A stretch of DNA of 64,000 nucleotides, taken from positions 251,425,736 through 251,489,735 of the forward strand of contig OY294067.1 of assembly GCA_958510875.1 (NCBI GenBank), given 5' to 3'. A program made the translations under genes and the position numbers. This stretch comes from Endomychus coccineus (Eukaryota > Arthropoda > Insecta > Coleoptera > Endomychidae). Positions 56,565-64,000 of the stretch are shown piece after piece; the stretch's first letter is position 1; each line of letters opens with the position of its first letter. The notes under the pieces are model-generated. The model made no database searches. It was not told the origin of the DNA and saw only the letters and a program-made list of their open reading frames with translations.

Positions 56565-56905
56565 ATTATTAAATAATTGGTGAATGATGAATGTCCAATT
56601 GATCATTTGAAACTACATTATTTTTATCTTTGACATGCTTAACAATTTCAATATGTGGCTTCTTGAAATCTCTGGGTAAAAACTACGAGCTGTTTGGCCA
56701 ATATACAAAGCATTACAGTCATCACAACATAACTTATGAACTCCAGATTTCCAAAATTTATCTCTATTTTTTTTGAATTACTTATGAATTTGTGCAAATT
56801 ATCAGACGTTTTATATGTGACTGTTTTATTGTGTTTCGATAAGAATTTTGGAATGTTGTTTTTGGTTTCCCGATATATGTTAAACTAACATATTGATGTT
56901 CGGTT
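56565..56905 (-). pseudogene. PLE-A-related GIY-YIG remnant
   Basis: On the minus strand VSLTYIGKPKTTFQNSYRN matches the pre-nuclease region of PLE-A (CLTYLGKHSLKISQF). It is followed by KSGVHKLCCDDCNALYIGQT with ARSF, then in a shifted frame HVKDKNNVVSNDQLDIHHSP and a stop. The Cx2C, YIG and Arg blocks are well kept. The sequence is clearly more diverged than the other PLE-A copies and may be a sister lineage. Several frameshifts are present. Confidence 0.8.
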
Positions 56906-59044
56906 GATGATTGATCAATTGTCAAAATCAAAAAAACGAATATGACAATTCCAATACTGACACCTGATGTCACGTTGACTTTCACAATTCAGACTATAAT
57001 GTTTTCTTCCATACTAACACTTGCTGTCACATGAACTATCAAAATGAACCACAGAATCAACAAGTCTAACACTTCTTGCACAGGATAAAGGCATAACATA
57101 GATCGTGACGTCACATCGAAGACGTCACTTTAATCTTCAAATGAAAATTTCAAACACTTCTGCAGGTTAAATTTAATGTATACGTGTGATATTTATTTAT
57201 AACCAGAAAAAGACGATTCCCCTTATGGTTAAATAAAATACTGTAATTCTATTTGAAAAAATGATGATAGATGTCAGAAATACCACTCAAAAATGGGTTA
57301 CCGCACCCAAAAACGTTACAGTTCGTATTTTCACCACTTTGAAGCGATCAGCAAATCTTCTCCATTTAGATCGATTCAGAAAGGCACAAAACGGAAATAG
57401 GAGTCTATTTCTTTTTCATAAAGCAATTTCGAATAACTCGTTAATGGTTTTGACATCTATTGACTTTCAGTTAATGCTTTATTTGTCAAAATCTTGATTA
57501 GGACTTTAAACCGTAGACAACCTTCCTATAGATAGACCTTGTGTAGGCTCGATGTTTGTATGACATTGCATTAGGTTGGTTATTGAAGGAATGTTGTTTT
57601 TATCCATTACGCTGCTTTATAATTTGTTGATGTAGAACTCAATTTCTATGTCCGCATCCCCTTATATATCCTTGAATATCAGAGAAATATATTTTGCAAT
57701 TCACTTTTACATTTTTATTGAAGTGTTCGCAGGTATGAGTTTGAGAATATAAGAATATATTACAATGTCGGATTGGAAGCAAGCACTATTTATATTCTGA
57801 TTTTCCAAGTGCCTGTCTGTATACCTTGTATAATATTTGCTCTTACTTTTGATGTCTTATTATTCCAATTTCAAAATTGTACAATATTAGATTGCAACAT
57901 GTCTTGGAAGGTATTATTAAACTTTGGATGAGTTCAGAAAATTACTTTCACAATGTAGATGGTGCGTGAATATACAAGATTGTCTTGAAAAATCTAAAAG
58001 TCGCAAAGTTTCATATGCTTTTACATCCATTATTTATACATCTGTTTGTCTTAAGTTTAACCCTCATCATATATTCTATCAAACTTTATCTGTTAAATTT
58101 GAAACGCAGTCGGTTTTTGTACGCATATTTAAGCCAATATCGTAAATTGTTTGGGGTTGGCTTGGATCATCCCATTTATCATATAACGCTTAAATGATGG
58201 CGCAGGTAATATTAACGCTTGCTAATATAATCTGTTTTCTTTAGTGCGAAATTGAATAGAATCTTTTTATGTTTGAACCAGGGAGATTCACTTTAAATTA
58301 TTGATGTAGTAAACATAATCGCACATGTAAATCATCAGTCAACGATATGGTATTAAAAGATTACGAGCAGAATATGAAATATGGTGGGTCATTAATCAAG
58401 TTTAGCACAAAGTACCGCCACATAATAATTACTTTCACAGCAAACTGATTTTCAAAACGCGATTTTAATTTACTTTGTCGATATCTCTTCCATTGCAACA
58501 AATTGGATTACCGCTATGTTTTTGATGCGAAAGTGCCACAGTACTTTTTACTCTTTCACCAATAATTTATAGTTGAAGTTCATGTGAAATAAGCTTGGCC
58601 AGGATTAATTAATGAATAATTGATTTCAATTACGTTATACCATGTACAGGCTCGCAATAGCGGCATATCACCAGTCATTCCAACTTACTTATTCAATTTC
58701 TGTTCGTTTTCGATTAGTACCTTCATCCTGAATGTAAACTACTGAATGAAAGTCAGCCCGCAGAACCAATCCTAAAGGGGGACTTGGATCACTGCACAGG
58801 GTTTAATTTATACAAGGGTGACAAATAATATTGAATAGAAAGCCAGTGCCTTGTGTCCGTGTCCTTATGAATGTGAGGATTAAACACAACTGTTGGTTGA
58901 CAATCGTCCTCTACATTTGATTGACTTACTTTTCTATTACTTCGATTATGACGATTATTTCAACTAATAACAATCCATAATTCTAAGCATTCGGTTTTGA
59001 ACTGATAATATTAGCTCGCCCTTGAATGAACCTCATTTACATTT
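56906..59044. other. no feature seen
   Basis: About 2.1 kb without supported genes. Open frames at 57261-57497 and 57924-58197 show no recognisable domain. Confidence 0.4.
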
Positions 59045-59951
59045 AGTCCAGTCAAAATGGGGGTCATTCCTTAAATTTTATAGACCGCATGAAATACAAA
59101 TTCTTTTTGCATCATGTTCAAAATGGCTCACACATCGTTAGTCAGAAAAAAAAGGGAGCTCGTGCTACTATTAATGAACAATGAAAAACCATTTTCCATT
59201 AACAAATGGAATATCTCGGGTTCTTTTAATCCAAAGCTTCTGAACTTTTCTATCAGAGGGTTTTTTTAGTTCGCTGAACCCAAATCTGACATCAGAACAT
59301 TGTAGTGAAAAATCTATATAATAATGATGATATTACTCGGTTATACATAAAATAGTCTCTTCTTTCATATTATCAAAATCAACCTTTTTTGGGAAAAAAT
59401 CTTGAATCTTAAATTTACCACAAACCTGCGAACTGTTCGTTTTATCTTGGTTTTCAAGGTACTCATCTGACAACTTTTTTTCGAATGCATATATACGGTA
59501 ATTTAATTCACACAATTCTATTTTGGTTACTATTTTTTATTACAAATCAATTTTTCAGTGTTTTATCAATTAAAATAGAAAAAAGGACGTGATCTTATAC
59601 CCAAATCTCAGATACTATTGTCAGTATGCCACTTCCTTTCCCTTCACACTTGAAGATAGCTGCTGTGTTCTCCTTTGCTAAGATTTGGTAAAATTTTCCG
59701 GGATTTTCCATTCTCCGACTTCAGATTCAGGTTCAGTTCACCATATTTCAGAAACTTTGGATTAAAAGAGCCCGAGATGTTCCATTTCTTAATTGAAAAT
59801 GGTTTTTCATTGTTTATTAATAGTAATAATCACAAGCCCCCTTTTTTCTGACTAACGATGTGTAAGCCATCTTGAACACGATGCAAAAAGAATATTGCAT
59901 TCTCGTGCGGTCTAAAAATTTTTGAATGTTTTTCACATTTTTGACTGGACT
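59045..59951. mobile_element. 907-bp long-TIR element
   Basis: The ends AGTCCAGTCAAAA and their reverse complement bound inverted arms of about 210 bp, sharing TTTTTGCATC, CACATCGTTAGTCAGAAAAA and CAATGAAAAACCATTTTC. The first nine terminal bases equal those of the element at 20435-21507. The middle (59255-59735) includes a minus-strand open frame of 60 codons (59333-59515), Lys/Asp-rich and unrecognised. No clear target-site duplication was seen. Confidence 0.75.
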
Positions 59952-60924
59952 AACTAATTGAACTGGTTACATTTACCTCGGAATGATATTTTATTGTTCT
60001 TTTGTTAATTGTTTAGTGTATATGGAATTCCATTAAAAATTGATGATTTTCGAAATTTTGTTTTTGGAACGTGCTTAGTTACCTATTAATATAAAAAAAC
60101 TCATTGTTTGTGTTTAACTTTATAAATTAATTAAATTTGAAAACTTATTTATGGGTACTTATGTTTGGATAAATATTGTTATATCCTTTTCTATACAAAT
60201 TCCGTCAATTTTCATATATTTATAACGTAATTTGTATGTAAATAAATTATGAGAAGGAACGTATTGATGAGTCAACAAATGCAGATAATATGCTTTGTAT
60301 TTCATACAGCTGAAGTTATTTAATATTTTGTAACATTGGTAATTGCGCCATCATAGAATACATATTTTTTAAATATAATTAGTACCTGTTCTTCGTTTTT
60401 TTCGATGAAGAATGACTCCTTCTCTAAAATGAAGAAGCTGAAGAAGCTGTGCCGAAATTAATTAAATTCAGATAGCAGAGAAAGCCGCGCGGCGTTGCAG
60501 CTGTTTTACTTTATTTCTGATCGTGGCTTCGATTGTTCTCTGATTTTCTTAACGGATCAACTTTGTGCAGTTGTTTCGTTTTCAAAAAGAAGGAGAAGAT
60601 TATGAAGAAGCCGTTGTTAGAATAATGTGGAACAGGATTATCGACTTAATGAAGACATTTATTTTTTAGGTTTAGAGTGGATCAGAAATCACGTAATGGC
60701 TCATTCTATACAATTTTTGAAAGTAATGAAAATAATACCTCTATGGTTGTTCTATTATATAGTTCCAGAATCGGTCTTTTATACATTTAATCTATGGTAA
60801 GATTACCATCAACACTTTAAAATGCTGAAAGTGTTTATTGCAGTTTGAATAAACAAGTATAAATATATATAAAATAACGCAATTCATGTATTAATCTAAT
60901 TAAAGACATTATGACATAGTAAGT
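59952..60924. other. no feature seen
   Basis: AT-rich spacer without supported features. Confidence 0.4.
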
Positions 60925-61435
60925 ACACAGTAAAAAATCGAAGCGAAATTTGACACCAAAATAACACACCGCGTGGTCCAGATTCATCCACACCAATTTA
61001 GTGTAAAATCAACACCGTATAAGCAGTGTTCAATTGACATTTAGCGGTGAATATATTCACACCAGTAATTGTTCAAATTTGAAACTCTTAAAGTGTTAAT
61101 TTGACTCTGAGGAAGTGTAAAAATATAACTTTTGCGGTGTATGAAGAGCACCTTATGGTGCATTTTTTTCACCAGATATAATGCGAATTCAACGTTCACG
61201 GTGTCGATTTTTAACACCAAACAGAGTACACAACTATTTAAAATGGTAAATCTTACACTATCAATTGTTTATATTTTACACCATATGGAGTATAGAACTC
61301 ATCTTATGTGGTCGATTTAACACTAATAAAAGTTCGAATTTTTGACACCAAATAGAGTGTGCAACTCATCTCTTGTGGTCATTTTAACACCAAAAATTGC
61401 TATAAATGTAAACACCAAATGAAGTGGCGACATAT
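60925..61435. repeat. ACACC / GGTGT degenerate repeat cluster
   Basis: Short blocks of the type ACACCAAA, TTTAACAC, GTGTAAAA and GGTGT recur every 30-50 bases on both strands. The clearest unit contains AGAGTGTGCAACTCATCT followed by TGTGGTC and TTTAACAC, and is seen in three diverged versions between 61200 and 61400. It looks like a degenerate tandem array or the subterminal region of a DNA transposon. Confidence 0.55.
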
Positions 61436-62445
61436 TATAGTTGGTACCAATAATATTTTCTTCATTTATTTACTAGTTCAATCATATGTGACAAGAATAA
61501 AAAACTAAATGTAAGCTGAAAATAAGTTCATATTTTTGTACCAAAATCATCATTTCAGTTGTGAAACAAATTGATATTGAATTTGACACAAGGACATTTT
61601 TTTTAGCTCAAGTTACGTTATCAAAATAACAAATCAATTATGGTGTAATACAATAACATTTCTCGAGTAAAAAAATTATGAAAGGTTATTAGATTCAGTA
61701 AACCACAATTTTTGAGATTGGCGGGACATTTTCTATATTGGAGTAGAGAGGACTAAATATATAAAGAGACCACAAAAGTATCCAGAATCATATCATTGTC
61801 ACTGTTGTGTTTCTTCAAAACCTACTTTAGGCTTTAGGCCATTAGATTGCGATAGCAGCTAAGAACTCATGATCTGATTATTTTTGTGGACTTCAAAAAT
61901 TTGATCAGTTTAAAAATAGCAAAGAATAATGTAACTTATATATAAATATCTTTTATTTTTGAATAGTTACACAAAATAATGTTAATATAATATTTTACCT
62001 ATTTAGAAGCGAAATAATAAGATATCTTATTTAAATTTCAAAATCCATTATTGAAACGTAGAAATCTTTCAAAACATAAGTGCTATTACGTACAAAAAAA
62101 ACAGCCTGTTACATAGGTATTTGCTTCCCACTATAGGAGTTTAGAAACGCACTTTTCTATCTATTCTTTTATTTTTTAAGATTAGAATCCACAACATCTA
62201 GCATTGCTAAATGGAACCCACATATTTATACTATTGCACCACTTCCAGATGTACATATTTTTCAATAATTCAAAAAGGTTATGAAGGTCTGATTTTCGGA
62301 AAATAAATAATTTTTTATATTCATTACTTCTACGTTAAGAGATTCAGTTTACCAATGAATTAATTGAATCATTTATGTTCATTCGGTGTCAGTTCTCCGC
62401 GCATTCAATTATTTTGAATTTAAATCCTTTCTCCGCCTGCTCCAG
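61436..62445. other. no feature seen
   Basis: About 1 kb of AT-rich sequence; possible intron if the next feature is real. Confidence 0.35.
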
Positions 62446-62608
62446 GAGTTTTGAAAATTTGTCCTCATCAATGAGACAGCCAGTCTCACCAGTCCCTTCA
62501 TATTCGGATACAGCTGTTTCTTCTGATTTGGAGAGGTTCAACGCAAATTTTTCAAGACCTGAAAATGAAGATGACAGTGCCCAATAATATGATAAATATC
62601 TCAATAAA
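62446..62608 (+). CDS. doubtful terminal exon of an unidentified gene
   Basis: A pyrimidine-rich stretch ending CTGCTCCAG precedes 62446 and could be a splice acceptor. The frame then reads SFENLSSSMRQPVSPVPSYS, continues DTAVSSDLERFNANFS, and stops at 62585-62587. An AATAAA at 62603-62608 could be the polyadenylation signal. However, the complementary strand is also open over the same bases (62389-62619) with an equally protein-like translation, so strand and reality are uncertain. No family was recognised. Confidence 0.3.
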
Positions 62609-64000
62609 TGGTTTTGCAAGAAAATGTTTGCTTATAAAAACAAACATGAATGAAATAACTTGGACTGATTTCTCCCGACTTAGGTTATCTTTCAGAAGGC
62701 CTCGCTAGTGTGCATGTGCTGCAATACCCAAGATTACCGTCTAGTTTCGAACTTCAATACTGCAATTTGGAGTACCTTAGTCAGACGGCTTATTAGCAAC
62801 GCCGATCGTCATGTCAATGTCGATTGGCGTTGGTAACAAGGCCACTTGGGTTCGATTTCTAGTGAGATCTCATTTTATATTTCTTAAACCTCCTTTCATT
62901 AAAAATGGTAGATTCAAGACAAACAGTGAATCTAAGCCGAGTTAGGTTAAGTGTTTCTATAATTGAAAGTTAGGTTATGGTACAGTGACTACAAAAAATA
63001 TTGGCTACAAACAGTTCAAACTGCAATGTTTCGGCAAATAATTCTGTGCAGAGACAAAACAATCTAAAAAGTCTTGCACCATATACTTTAACATATACCA
63101 CTTTCACCACAGTATATTATACTGTGCTTTGACTGTTTACTTTGTTCAATTTATAGTTGTTCTGTATTTCATGTGCACATATTGTTCATGTGCATATTAT
63201 TTATGCGATTTATATTTTCTTCTAGAAAAGTAATGTATGGCGATAAACATTTAATTAATAAATGGAGGATTATTGGTTTTGAGGTCTTTGTTTCCCTGTT
63301 AAGTATTTATTTACATTTTGTCAAAACTGTCAACACCCATAACCCCATTAGATACAAGAGGCTTTAGTACTGAACAACTGTATTGGCTATGTAGAAAAGA
63401 CAAATGAGTTGCCTTATTTTCTGGAACATGGTGGAACCAATAAAATCAGACAGCTGTATTTTATAGTAGTTATGTAGAATTAGGCAAAACGGTACCGTAT
63501 GTAGAAGCTCGTAGCCACAGCAACACTGAAGTGGACGTCTCGTTATCCTTCATCTTCTCAATCATCCACTCTCAATTTCAAATTTTTTATTCTATTTAGT
63601 ATCATCAACAACCATGATTTTTTGGTACCATTTGTTCTAATAGAACAAGATCCTAACTGCGCATGATCACAAACCAAATTCCCAAGTTGTAACCCAATAG
63701 CGAATTCGTGTATGTCGTGTATATAATATGAAAATATACATGCCAAGGATTTCATTATGACACAATTCAGATGTGCATATACCTACCTTAGTATAGAAAT
63801 TATGAATATGAAACTCTTACCTTTCAGAATGAAGTCTTTATATTCCTTATTTTTGTCCAAACACATTCACTTTTGAAGGTTATGGGATTCAACTTTGATA
63901 AAAACCGACATTATTTCACTTCACTCTATCAACTAAGAGCGAGATACTGATAAAGGCACGTAAACAATTAACCTGATCAATGTTCAATGTGTCTACTGTG
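62609..64000. other. no gene seen; weak tRNA-like boxes near 62770-62850
   Basis: TAGTCAGACGG near 62780 and GGTTCGATTTC near 62838 resemble RNA polymerase III A and B boxes with imperfect matches, and could be an old tRNA-derived SINE head. Nothing else is supported to the end of the window. Confidence 0.3.

Noticed and set aside
57095..57130. Two CRE-like GACGTCAC sites
   Set aside because: Short palindromic matches with no nearby gene; likely chance.
1..64000. CRISPR array, prokaryotic operon or phage content
   Set aside because: No spaced identical short repeats, no ribosome-binding-site-led gene strings; all coding remnants are eukaryotic transposon types.

Overview
The window is AT-rich eukaryotic DNA with no intact host gene that I can recognise. 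Nearly everything interpretable is transposon-derived. Penelope-like elements (PLEs), several non-LTR retrotransposon fragments with RNase H, PIF/Harbinger, hAT-like and Helitron remnants, and many long foldback/MITE elements together point to an arthropod, most likely an insect. The order cannot be read from this sequence.

Layout. 1-7.5 kb: small foldbacks, a PLE terminal repeat with a hammerhead ribozyme (1.6 kb), a TIR element with a broken ORF (3.3-4.3 kb) and a 1.3-kb palindrome (4.45-5.76 kb). 7.5-16.9 kb: LINE fragments (7.5, 11.8-12.4, 16.6 kb), an inverted-repeat element carrying a remnant of a DAD/GEDVD-type protein (8.1-8.9 kb), a long-TIR element (12.9-13.8 kb) and an inverted PLE pair (14.9-15.8 kb). 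17.4-19.15 kb: the best PLE copy, with reverse transcriptase plus GIY-YIG, frameshifted near its end. 20.4-25.8 kb: a TIR element with a 7-bp target-site duplication, LINE remnants and a 181-bp tandem duplication. 27.4-33.4 kb: a hammerhead-bearing PLE, then a 3.2-kb palindromic PLE complex holding two tRNA-shaped cassettes in opposite orientation. 34.5-42.2 kb: a hAT-like MITE, another degraded PLE, a tandemly dimerised Harbinger element and a foldback with two nested insertions. 43.3-47.9 kb: Helitron helicase fragment, foldback, a LOA/Jockey-like LINE remnant, a hairpin MITE, an (AT)n tract and a PLE RT fragment. 50.6-56.9 kb: an AATATTATTG-rich repeat, a hammerhead PLE tail on the minus strand, a head-to-head PLE pair and another PLE endonuclease remnant. 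57-64 kb: mostly unassigned, with one long-TIR element, an ACACC/GGTGT repeat cluster and one doubtful terminal exon.

The recurring theme is PLE biology. At least five diverged PLE lineages are present. Copies are repeatedly found head to head, as expected of this class, and terminal repeats of one lineage encode recognisable type I hammerhead ribozymes. The most unusual locus is 30.23-33.40 kb, where the palindromic PLE and the tRNA-like cassettes are assembled through inverted junctions. No genes here form an operon or pathway. All calls were made by eye from sequence and motifs, and element boundaries are approximate unless a target-site duplication is stated.
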